Below the pieces are notes generated by a model. It saw nothing but the letters and a program-made list of their open reading frames with translations, did not search any database and was not told the origin of the DNA. The position numbers were made by a program, and so were the translations under genes. Below are positions 1-5,741 of a stretch of 12,369 nucleotides of DNA, in pieces. Each line of letters begins with the position of its first letter. Position 1 is the stretch's first letter. The stretch covers positions 1 to 12,369 of the forward strand of contig JADLGZ010000168.1 of assembly GCA_020849075.1 (NCBI GenBank), read 5' to 3'. This stretch comes from Fimbriimonadaceae bacterium (GTDB lineage Bacteria > Armatimonadota > Fimbriimonadia > Fimbriimonadales > Fimbriimonadaceae).

Positions 1-24
1 CTTGCTTATGGGGGTGGCTTCTGA
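1..24 (+). CDS. C-terminal tail of an upstream gene (partial)
   Basis: Frame 1 reads LAYGGGF followed by TGA at 22-24. That stop overlaps the ATG of the next gene (TGATG). This stop/start overlap is usual inside phage-type operons, so a gene running in from the left is likely. Only seven residues are visible, so no function can be given. A Gly-rich aromatic tail would fit a virion protein, but this is a guess. Confidence 0.5.
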   Translation, partial: LAYGGGF

Positions 25-281
25 TGAGCGTGGATCTGACCGTCCTTCTGGGCGGAGTTGTCACAGGCATCCTCGCCCTTGCCCGGATAACTTTGACCCA
101 GCATAAGGCACTGGTGGATCGGTTTGTCCGGTTTGTGGAGGCTACGATTGGACGTCAAGAGACCTCCGCGGAGCAAGTGGCTCATGCCTTGAGGGAACTG
201 TCAGAGGGTACTCGCGAGAATACTGCGACCCTCCGCCGGATGGGTGAGCAATTGGGTGTCCATTTTCGGAAGGAGGCTTGA
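24..281 (+). CDS. small phage-like protein with one N-terminal membrane segment
   Basis: An 85-residue protein. Residues about 4-22 (LTVLLGGVVTGILALARIT) are hydrophobic and likely one membrane helix. The rest is charged and amphipathic (about 30-80), compatible with a short coiled coil. A G-rich stretch (GGGGTGG, 11-17) lies 7 nt before the ATG and could serve as a ribosome binding site. It overlaps the preceding stop by two bases and is followed with no gap by the next gene, so translation is probably coupled. Holins and small accessory proteins in phage structural operons have this layout, but I do not recognise a specific family. The phage assignment rests mainly on gene packing and the two genes after it. 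Confidence 0.6.
   Translation: MSVDLTVLLGGVVTGILALARITLTQHKALVDRFVRFVEATIGRQETSAEQVAHALRELSEGTRENTATLRRMGEQLGVHFRKEA
271..276 (+). promoter_or_regulatory. ribosome binding site that decides a TTG start
   Basis: AGGAGG lies 5 nt before TTG at 282-284, inside the last codons of the preceding gene. It is the best Shine-Dalgarno sequence in the window. It supports reading the next gene from TTG directly after the TGA at 279-281. Confidence 0.75.
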
Positions 282-683
282 TTGGCACTCTCGGTGTTGG
301 TGGCCGATGTGCAAGCCCGGGCAAATGTTCACGACTCCGCTTATGAAGCGGAGATAGATGATGTGATTGCCCGGCTCTTGCCCGTGGTTTCTTATGCGAT
401 TCGTCCGGAGGCTTTGGCTTCCGGCGAGAGTGGGTTGGCGGCAACGTTGGACGATGGGGCGGCGGACATCGTAGCGGGGGCGTTTTTGGCCCAGCACTAT
501 CGCCGCCCGGAGCTCCTTGTTTCGCTGATGGTGGGCGACCTTCAACTATTTCCTCGGCGCTTTGATGATCCGGTTGATCCGAGCGGATTGGTGATGCAGG
601 GTTGGAGCAAGCTTAAAGCTTGGCTGAGGCCGGACGCTTCATCGCCCGTTCTGGCGGCCTCAGGAAAGGGGATTCCCGCGTGA
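282..683 (+). CDS. putative phage head-tail connector-like protein
   Basis: A 133-residue mostly helical protein starting at TTG, supported by the AGGAGG just upstream. The N-terminal part (about 3-50, ALSVLVADVQARANVHDS then helices) followed by a helix near a GAFLAQHYRRPE segment (about 65-76) resembles the small alpha-helical head-tail connector proteins of tailed phages. This is pattern recognition, not a family assignment. Its stop overlaps the GTG start of the next gene by four bases (GTGA). Its position in a string of short coupled genes is typical of the connector/head-closure section of a phage or gene-transfer-agent cluster. Function therefore rests on architecture and is moderately uncertain. 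Confidence 0.6.
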   Translation: MALSVLVADVQARANVHDSAYEAEIDDVIARLLPVVSYAIRPEALASGESGLAATLDDGAADIVAGAFLAQHYRRPELLVSLMVGDLQLFPRRFDDPVDPSGLVMQGWSKLKAWLRPDASSPVLAASGKGIPA

Positions 684-991
684 GTGTGTTACTTGAGCGC
701 TTGGGGGCTTCGATTCGGGCCTTTGGTGATCCAATTGTCCTAGATGGTGTTCCCAGGTCTGCGTTTGTGCGGGTTTATTCCCCGGCGGAGGCTCGCCTGT
801 ACCTGTCCGAAGCGGCGGTTAGCGCCGCCTTTCGACCGATTCGCGGATTCTTTGTTGAGGCGGGCCTGTCCGTGGAGGTGGGGGATGTGATTGAATGGTT
901 GGGCGATGATTATGAGGTGGCGTTTGTTCGCCCTTACCGGTTCGGGGGCGAGGACTTGGGCTTCGGGTTAATCGCTACCCTTAGCACCTAG
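680..991 (+). CDS. putative phage head-closure/minor structural protein
   Basis: A 103-residue protein read from GTG at 680-682, overlapping the previous stop (GTGA). A purine-rich AGGAAAGGGG (662-670 region) lies upstream as a possible ribosome binding site. The frame is open back to an ATG at 620, but that would overlap the preceding gene by 60 nt, so GTG is preferred. The predicted fold is largely beta: residues about 25-100 hold strands ending in GDVIEWLGDDYEVAFVRPYR, a pattern common in small head-closure or tail-joining proteins (surface barrel with a 'write the condition then the value' loop). No family is certain. It ends at TAG 989-991, sharing CTAG with the stop of the convergent DinB-like gene. 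The phage block therefore stops with no spacer. Confidence 0.55.
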   Translation: MSVLLERLGASIRAFGDPIVLDGVPRSAFVRVYSPAEARLYLSEAAVSAAFRPIRGFFVEAGLSVEVGDVIEWLGDDYEVAFVRPYRFGGEDLGFGLIATLST

Positions 992-1467
992 TTCCATGAC
1001 CGATCACCCCAGGTCGTCTGGAGGTAATCAAGCTGGGCCATATGATCATGGGTATGCCGAGAGCCGACATTGAGGATCATGCTGAGGGGGGCTTGTCCGA
1101 GGTTGAAGGGTAGGACGACTGTGGACGCGATCTGCTCTTCCGTAAGGGATGTGAGGGCTTGGCGATGTTCGGCCAACTTGGCGTCCCAGAGTGCAAGGGC
1201 TTCGGCCCGAGTGGAGAAGGCATTCTCGCGAGCGAGATGTTCGGCGTCGGCTTGTTCAGTGGTCGGAGCCGGGTAGGGCTTGCCGTGGAATAGCTCGGCG
1301 ATGAAGCCAAGCGAGTAAGCACAATGAGCCACCAGGCTGATGGCGGTTCGGGCCGTGCCTCCCGGTGACCAAAGGAGGCGATCATCGGGGGTCTTCTCGA
1401 AGGCCCGCCGGAGGCGGCCATCGGCTTGTTCGAGTTCGGCAAGGGCGGATTCGACTAAGGGGTTCAT
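988..1467 (-). CDS. DinB-like four-helix metal-binding protein
   Basis: A 159-residue protein of the DinB/YfiT type, a four-helix bundle that usually binds one divalent metal through three histidines. The expected ligands are visible: H48 in LVAHCAYS, then H138 and H142 in the RHTHDHMAQLDYLQ segment (H-x3-H near the end). Family members include thiol-S-transferases and many proteins of unknown role, so the substrate cannot be named. The frame stays open to 1515, but ATG at 1465-1467 (MNPLVESAL) is chosen because it fits the family N-terminus and avoids overlapping the ATPase gene, whose stop is 7 nt away. No clear Shine-Dalgarno sequence is seen, so it may depend on translation of the upstream gene. 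Last gene of a four-gene minus-strand run. Confidence 0.85.
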   Translation of the reverse strand: MNPLVESALAELEQADGRLRRAFEKTPDDRLLWSPGGTARTAISLVAHCAYSLGFIAELFHGKPYPAPTTEQADAEHLARENAFSTRAEALALWDAKLAEHRQALTSLTEEQIASTVVLPFNLGQAPLSMILNVGSRHTHDHMAQLDYLQTTWGDRSWN

Positions 1468-1474
1468 GAATGAG

Positions 1475-2740
1475 TTAGGCCATCGCTTGGGTAAACACGG
1501 CGCGGATAACCTCATCGGGCACGGTCCATCCGTTCAACACTTTGTACTTTCCGTCTTCAAGCATGGAGCGGAAGCCTTGCTTCCGGGCGGCCTCATCTAT
1601 GGCTTGGTATGAGGCTCCAGAAGCAATCGCGTGCTTGAAGTCAAGGGTTCCCATGAGGAGTTCGAAAACTCCCACTCGGCCTCGGAGACCGGTGCCTCGG
1701 CATTCGGCGCAACCTTTACCCTTCATGCACTTGGCGGTCTCAAGTTCGGCAGGGGTGATCTTGAGCATGTCTATCTCATCTTGAGTGAGCTTATATGGTT
1801 CCATGCACTTCTGGCAGTTCAGTCGGATCAGGCGCTGGGCGAGGATCGCAACGGTGACACCAGCAATGAGATAGGGCTCAGCGCCCATGTCCACCATACG
1901 GCCGATGGTCTCCATGGAGTTGTTCGTGTGCAAGGTGCTGAGCACGAGGTGTCCGGTGAGCGCGGCTTGGATCCCGATACCGAGGGATTCGGGGTCGCGC
2001 ATTTCACCGACCATCATTACGTCGGGGTCTTGGCGTAGGAACGACCGCATCACGCGGGGGAAGGGGAGTTTCTCTGTGACTTGGACTTGACCGACATCCT
2101 TGTCAAACTCGTATTCGATCGGGTCTTCGACCGTGACGATGTTCCGAGTCTTGCTGTCGAGGGTGAGGAGGCTGGCGTAGAGGGTGGAGGTCTTGCCGCT
2201 ACCGGTAGGGCCCGTAACCAGGACTAGGCCATAGGGTACGGAGATGGCTTTTTGCCAGTTTTTGAGGACGCCCTCGGGCATACCCAGCTTCATGAGATCC
2301 ACTTTCATGGCCCCAGGGTCAAGAATACGCATGACGATCTTCTCGCCATTCAGGCAGGGGACACACGAGGCACGGCAGGAAAGGCGCCGCCCCATGAACT
2401 CCATATCAATGCGGCCGTCCTGAGTTTCGCGGTTTTCGTCGATCCTCATTCCGGAGGCAAGCTTCAGGCGGGCGATGACATTTTGGGCGTGCTCGGGGGG
2501 GAGTTGGCCACCATCAATGAGGATTCCATCTTGGCGGAAGCGAATCTTGAGTTGATCGCGCTCGGGCTGGAGGTGGATATCGCTCGTGCCCATTTCTAGG
2601 GCTTGGATAAAAATATTGTCCACGATGCCAACGGCGAGGGACATTTCATCGCCGCCCATATCGCGGGCGGAGCCGCCTTCGCGCAGGACGAGGCGAAACT
2701 TCTTGCCGGCGCCGTAGTTGAAACTGTCGTTATAGGTCAT
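1475..2740 (-). CDS. short GspE/PilB-type secretion or pilus assembly ATPase
   Basis: A 421-residue hexameric ATPase of the type II secretion/type IV pilus superfamily, which powers pseudopilus or pilus assembly at the inner membrane. Visible motifs in order: an N2-like domain (TSDIHLQPE, 52-60), Walker A GPTGSGKT (177-184), Asp box (TVEDPIEYE, about 203-211), Walker B region DPDVMMVGEMRD (238-249), His box (STLHTN, 268-273) and a zinc-type tetracysteine C309-x2-C312 with C344-x2-C347. The cysteines point to GspE/PilB rather than PilT, which lacks them. The protein lacks the usual N-terminal MshEN domain, about 150 residues. ATG at 2738-2740 is chosen because it overlaps the TauE/SafE stop (ATGA). 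The frame is open to 2770. No pilus inner-membrane or pilotin gene is adjacent, though a pseudopilin is encoded 4.5 kb away. Confidence 0.93.
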   Translation of the reverse strand: MTYNDSFNYGAGKKFRLVLREGGSARDMGGDEMSLAVGIVDNIFIQALEMGTSDIHLQPERDQLKIRFRQDGILIDGGQLPPEHAQNVIARLKLASGMRIDENRETQDGRIDMEFMGRRLSCRASCVPCLNGEKIVMRILDPGAMKVDLMKLGMPEGVLKNWQKAISVPYGLVLVTGPTGSGKTSTLYASLLTLDSKTRNIVTVEDPIEYEFDKDVGQVQVTEKLPFPRVMRSFLRQDPDVMMVGEMRDPESLGIGIQAALTGHLVLSTLHTNNSMETIGRMVDMGAEPYLIAGVTVAILAQRLIRLNCQKCMEPYKLTQDEIDMLKITPAELETAKCMKGKGCAECRGTGLRGRVGVFELLMGTLDFKHAIASGASYQAIDEAARKQGFRSMLEDGKYKVLNGWTVPDEVIRAVFTQAMA

Positions 2741-3096
2741 GGTTTGACAAACAGGTACGCGGCCACGCACACGAGGAATCCCGCAAAAACGCGGCGCATG
2801 AGCAATGGGTCGAGACCGAGGGCCAGTTTACTACCCGCGTAGGCCCCGCCGAACAGGCCGACGGCAACCCAGATACCCTTGAGGACATCAATCTGCTGAT
2901 TTTCCCAGTAGTTCTTGACGGCTAGGAGGCCAACGGGGGCGAGAAGGATGAGTAGGCTCGTCCCTTGCGCCTTCTGCTGGCTCATCTGGAAGGCAAAAAG
3001 CAAGAGCGGGACAATGATGATGCCGCCGCCAATGCCGAACAGGCCGCTACTGACGCCGGCGGCGAGGCCAATGAGGAGGCACAGGAGGATCTCCAT
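2737..3096 (-). CDS. half-size TauE/SafE-family membrane permease
   Basis: A 119-residue integral membrane protein. The N-terminal GLAAGVSSGLFGIGGGIIIV with following P is the hallmark TauE/SafE loop (G-x-x-S-G-x-x-G-x-GGG-x-x-x-VP). About four hydrophobic segments are visible (near 2-18, 22-36, 45-58 and 73-117). Full-length family members have two such repeats, about 250 residues. This has one, so it would have to work as a dimer. The family exports sulfite, sulfonates or other organic anions, and the substrate here is unknown. It starts 22 nt after the dockerin gene and overlaps the ATPase start by four bases, so the three are probably co-transcribed. No Shine-Dalgarno is evident. Confidence 0.88.
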   Translation of the reverse strand: MEILLCLLIGLAAGVSSGLFGIGGGIIIVPLLLFAFQMSQQKAQGTSLLILLAPVGLLAVKNYWENQQIDVLKGIWVAVGLFGGAYAGSKLALGLDPLLMRRVFAGFLVCVAAYLFVKP

Positions 3097-3118
3097 ATGC
3101 CGATCGTACCTAAGGCGC

Positions 3119-4231
3119 TTATTCGTCTACGGCGCCAAAGTTGGCGATGACGATATCGATGTCGGCCGCGTCAACTTCGGCGCTGAGGTCGAGGTCGGCG
3201 TAGGGGTCGCTGTCGCCGGGGAAGACTTGACCGAACGCCGCGATGACTTCGTCAATATCGGCGGCATCAATCTCGCCTGAACCATCTACGTCGCCGTTGA
3301 TGAGGTTGACATCACCGAGGTCAATGGATTCGGGGGTCGCGCTGGGCGGCACGGGGGTTTGGGTATTGAGAGTCTTGTGTAGGAATGGACGGCCGCCTAT
3401 TCGGACGGAGACCGCGCTGGTGGCGCCTGAAGGAGGAGTGGCGGGCACCGTGATCCAGTATGCATCGGAGGTGGCCGGATTCCCGAGAGGAAGGTCCTGA
3501 GTAAGATAGGTGACCGGGCCGGACGAGGCCGTGATTTGGATAGTCCGGGGATTGGCCGCGGTGGGAACGACATCTTCCAGGAAGACCTTGCCCTGAAAGT
3601 CTTGACCAGCGATGCCGAGAGATACGCTCAGGTTGCCTACTTCAAAGGCTCCGCCGGGGTTGTTTTGGTTGACCAAATCTGTGGCGGCGGTGCTGCGGAA
3701 GAAATTGGTGTCCGACGAGCCGCGGATCGTTTGTCCGGGCATAATACCGACCCAGTTCAACTCGCTAGGAGTTGCCATCTTGGAGTTATTGAAGTTGTTG
3801 TCAAGGGTGACGCCCATCCAGAACCGCGTTGATGGGAGATTGAAACCGCTCCCGGTTATATCGAAGAAAATCTCGGCGGTTGAGTTACCGGCGATGACCA
3901 CGCCGTCGGTGGTGAATGCCGGGCCGAGATATGTACCGGGGCCGTAACCGGAGATATTGTTATGCCAGAAGCGGTATCGCGGGCGGAAGGCGACGCCGCC
4001 GGCGTTGTAGTTATAGAAGACGGTGGAGATAGCTGTGACGGGTTGGCCGGCATAGGGGGCTAGAGCGGTGACGTCATCGGCAAGGGTCTTGGTGATGGGC
4101 GCGGCCCCGGCGGTTGCGCCACTTGGGTAATGGCAGTTCAGGGCCATGGGCTCTGCGCGGTAGACCACGTAGGGAGATTGGGCCAACGCTAGGCTGGGTA
4201 AAGTGCATAGAGAGGCGAGGAGAAGGCGCAT
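3119..4231 (-). CDS. secreted dockerin-domain protein (paralogue 1)
   Basis: A 370-residue secreted protein. Residues 1-17 form a signal peptide (hydrophobic, ending ALA before QSP). The middle, about 20-215, is beta-rich with many aromatic, Asn and Gly residues. It is followed by a beta-sandwich-like stretch (about 220-300, including GRPFLHKTL). The C-terminus (312-370) has two dockerin-type calcium loops, DVDGSGEIDAAD and DLDLSAEVDAAD, each followed by a helix ending in FG. Dockerins classically bind cohesins, but in many planctomycete-like and armatimonad proteins the partner is unknown, and no cohesin gene is in this window. It has a paralogue next door (4339-5523). A TATTAT element at 4241-4246 sits only 9 nt before ATG, so a nearly leaderless transcript is possible. 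First gene of a run continuing into the permease, ATPase and DinB genes. Confidence 0.88.
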   Translation of the reverse strand: MRLLLASLCTLPSLALAQSPYVVYRAEPMALNCHYPSGATAGAAPITKTLADDVTALAPYAGQPVTAISTVFYNYNAGGVAFRPRYRFWHNNISGYGPGTYLGPAFTTDGVVIAGNSTAEIFFDITGSGFNLPSTRFWMGVTLDNNFNNSKMATPSELNWVGIMPGQTIRGSSDTNFFRSTAATDLVNQNNPGGAFEVGNLSVSLGIAGQDFQGKVFLEDVVPTAANPRTIQITASSGPVTYLTQDLPLGNPATSDAYWITVPATPPSGATSAVSVRIGGRPFLHKTLNTQTPVPPSATPESIDLGDVNLINGDVDGSGEIDAADIDEVIAAFGQVFPGDSDPYADLDLSAEVDAADIDIVIANFGAVDE

Positions 4232-4240
4232 GGGGGGCTT

Positions 4241-4246
4241 ATAATA
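4241..4246 (-). promoter_or_regulatory. candidate -10 element for a near-leaderless dockerin transcript
   Basis: The minus strand reads TATTAT 9 nt before the ATG at 4231. With a transcription start about 7 nt further on, the mRNA would begin almost at the start codon. The upstream gene's terminator lies at 4277-4306, which makes an independent promoter here necessary. I see no convincing -35 at the standard distance (TTGGCA lies about 20 nt upstream). Confidence 0.35.
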
Positions 4247-4276
4247 GGTGTGAATCGCAGGAGCTGTGCCAAAAGG

Positions 4277-4306
4277 CAGAGGCGTCCGTTTTTATGGACG
4301 CCTCTG
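4277..4306 (-). terminator. hairpin terminator after dockerin gene 2
   Basis: A perfect 11-bp inverted repeat, cagaggcgtcc (4277-4287) and ggacgcctctg (4296-4306), with an 8-nt loop. Read on the minus strand it is followed by CCTTTTGG, so the U-tract is short. It lies 33 nt after the stop of the 4339-5523 gene. A second imperfect hairpin (arms 4313-4323 and 4333-4343, one G-T wobble) overlaps that stop. Confidence 0.7.
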
Positions 4307-4338
4307 AGTTCAACTAAGTTCAGTTGAGTCCGCTGGAC

Positions 4339-5523
4339 TTAGTCGTCCATCGCGCCGAAGTTAGCGATCACGATGTCGATATCAGCTGCGTCTACTTCGC
4401 CGCTATCATCCACGTCGGACGACGCCATACCTGTACCGCCTGGCCACATTTGCCCAAAGTCGGTGATCACCTGATCAATGTCAGCGGCATCCACTTCCGT
4501 CGAGTTGTCAACGTCGCCATTCTGCAAGGCTACTGCACCTGCATCAGCGCCAGACCCAGCAAGGTTGACCGTAACGTTCTTCTTTAGGTAGGGCGAGCCG
4601 TCAAACACTAGCGTAACCGGACCAGTGAGGCTGGCGGGAGCACCAATCGTAAAGTTGGACGTCGTGGCTGTGTTCGGGTTAACGGTCACGAACAGGGAGT
4701 TAAGCTCTGTGTTGCCCTGCATCAGCTTGATCGTGACGTTTCGGAACAGGGCCATCGCATCTACTGTGTCATTCAGCGTTACGGTGCCCGTAATGTTCTG
4801 GCCCGGGACGCGGATCGCACAGGAAAGGTCAGCTGAGGATCCTGCTGGCATCAATAAGGCCGTGTGGTCAAGATTCGTACCGGCTGGGTTGTCTACGCCA
4901 AAGAGGGTGTCGGCTGCGGCCGTCGGCGCGAAGACAGTATCCGTGCTCGTGCCGATAGTCGGGCTGAACATGATCGTGGCGAGGTTATCCATCTGCGTTG
5001 CATCAGCGGGTGGAAATGCGCCTGCGGTGAGGTTTACGGCATCGTAGAACATGCCGACCCACAGTTTCTGTCCCGGTGCTGGAACTGGAAGGAAGCCGGC
5101 GGGTAAGGCGTTAGTGCCCCATACATTGGCGGCGTTGGGGTTCAGGTTAAGCGTGAAGCCAAATCCCGTTGGTGCCGGTGTCGAATTGAGCAGATAGGTT
5201 CCAGGATTGGGAATTCCGGTTGGGGCGTTGGTGGCACTGTCCGCCAACCAGAAGAAAAAGTTAGCCCGCACTCGTACGCCAACGGTGTTCGCGTTGATCG
5301 TGGTGAAGGAGAAGCCTGTGGCATCCATACCGCCCGTTGTGGGGGCAACGTCGTCCATTACCATTGCGGAAACGACGCCGGTGGTAGCCGTGTTGTCGGT
5401 GCCTAGGAAGATGTAGTTAGTGAATGATCCCGGAGGAAGGGCATTGTAAACGGGAAATTGAGCGTGTGCGATTCCCGCAAGGGTCGTTATTGCGACCATA
5501 GAAGCTAGAAAGTTCTTGTTCAT
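4339..5523 (-). CDS. secreted dockerin-domain protein (paralogue 2)
   Basis: A 394-residue secreted protein read from ATG at 5521-5523. The frame is open to 5706, but that would give a 61-residue arginine-rich extension before the signal peptide. The signal peptide is residues 1-21 (MNKNFLASMV then a hydrophobic core, AHA cleavage before QF). A beta-rich middle (about 30-300) is followed by a sandwich-like part containing GSPYLKKNVTVNL, which matches GRPFLHKTL in the neighbour. Residues 335-394 are a dockerin pair, DVDNSTEVDAADID and DVDDSGEVDAADID, ending FGAMDD. The two genes share the VDAADIDIVIANFGA end, so they come from duplication. A GAGGA lies about 12 nt upstream. Divergent from flagellin, 218 nt away. 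Confidence 0.9.
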   Translation of the reverse strand: MNKNFLASMVAITTLAGIAHAQFPVYNALPPGSFTNYIFLGTDNTATTGVVSAMVMDDVAPTTGGMDATGFSFTTINANTVGVRVRANFFFWLADSATNAPTGIPNPGTYLLNSTPAPTGFGFTLNLNPNAANVWGTNALPAGFLPVPAPGQKLWVGMFYDAVNLTAGAFPPADATQMDNLATIMFSPTIGTSTDTVFAPTAAADTLFGVDNPAGTNLDHTALLMPAGSSADLSCAIRVPGQNITGTVTLNDTVDAMALFRNVTIKLMQGNTELNSLFVTVNPNTATTSNFTIGAPASLTGPVTLVFDGSPYLKKNVTVNLAGSGADAGAVALQNGDVDNSTEVDAADIDQVITDFGQMWPGGTGMASSDVDDSGEVDAADIDIVIANFGAMDD

Positions 5524-5581
5524 TTTGGTAGTGGTCCTCGTGAAACGTCTCGCACTTCGGGTGGAAGCGCGAACTCCCTCT

Positions 5582-5587
5582 AATATA
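5582..5587 (-). promoter_or_regulatory. candidate -10 element for dockerin gene 2
   Basis: The minus strand reads GGGATATATTAG with TATATT as a good -10, about 60 nt before ATG at 5523. No -35 match is seen at 17 nt, so this is only a candidate. It lies in the 218-nt divergent spacer with flagellin. Nothing else was found in that spacer apart from the flagellin promoter. Confidence 0.35.
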
Positions 5588-5692
5588 TCCCAAGTTGAAC
5601 CTAAGTGTTCGTAATTCTTCCAAGAACTGTAAAACGTCCTAGGAACCCGAGGCGAAGTTGTTTCGGCCAAACCTGAGGCTATTCCACATTCT

Positions 5693-5700
5693 GCCGATAA
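5693..5700 (+). promoter_or_regulatory. candidate sigma-28 (FliA-type) flagellin promoter
   Basis: GCCGATAA is an exact match to the sigma-28 -10 consensus and sits in front of the flagellin start at 5742. It gives a leader of about 35 nt. The TAAA -35 half is not present at the normal distance (the 15-nt-upstream position reads tgag), so the call rests on the -10 and on context. Confidence 0.6.
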
Positions 5701-5741
5701 TCTCACTCAGGAAATCGCCAGATTTTGCACCGGAGAGCAAA

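Noticed and set aside
620..679. Longer N-terminus for the third phage-like gene from ATG at 620.
   Set aside because: It would overlap the preceding gene by 60 nt; GTG at 680 gives the four-base GTGA overlap and has a purine-rich sequence upstream.
1468..1515. 16-residue longer N-terminus for the DinB-like protein.
   Set aside because: It would run into the ATPase coding end; MNPLVESAL is the natural helix start.
2741..2770. 10-residue longer N-terminus for the ATPase.
   Set aside because: It lies inside the TauE/SafE gene; the ATGA overlap at 2737-2740 is the usual coupled start.
3612..3947. Plus-strand frames inside the dockerin genes, the ATPase, the RmlD-type gene and the peptidase.
   Set aside because: They are shadows of GC-rich minus-strand genes: no family motifs, no ribosome binding sites, and unnatural residue use.
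4313..4343. Second hairpin as an extra terminator for dockerin gene 2.
   Set aside because: It overlaps the stop codon, has one mismatch-like wobble and no T-tract; described with the main terminator instead.
5524..5706. 61-residue extension before the dockerin gene 2 signal peptide.
   Set aside because: Arginine-rich, unlike a signal peptide, and covers the flagellin promoter region.
5658..5741. 28-residue extension before the flagellin start.
   Set aside because: Contains the GCCGATAA promoter, and flagellins begin with the SLRINTN-type helix.
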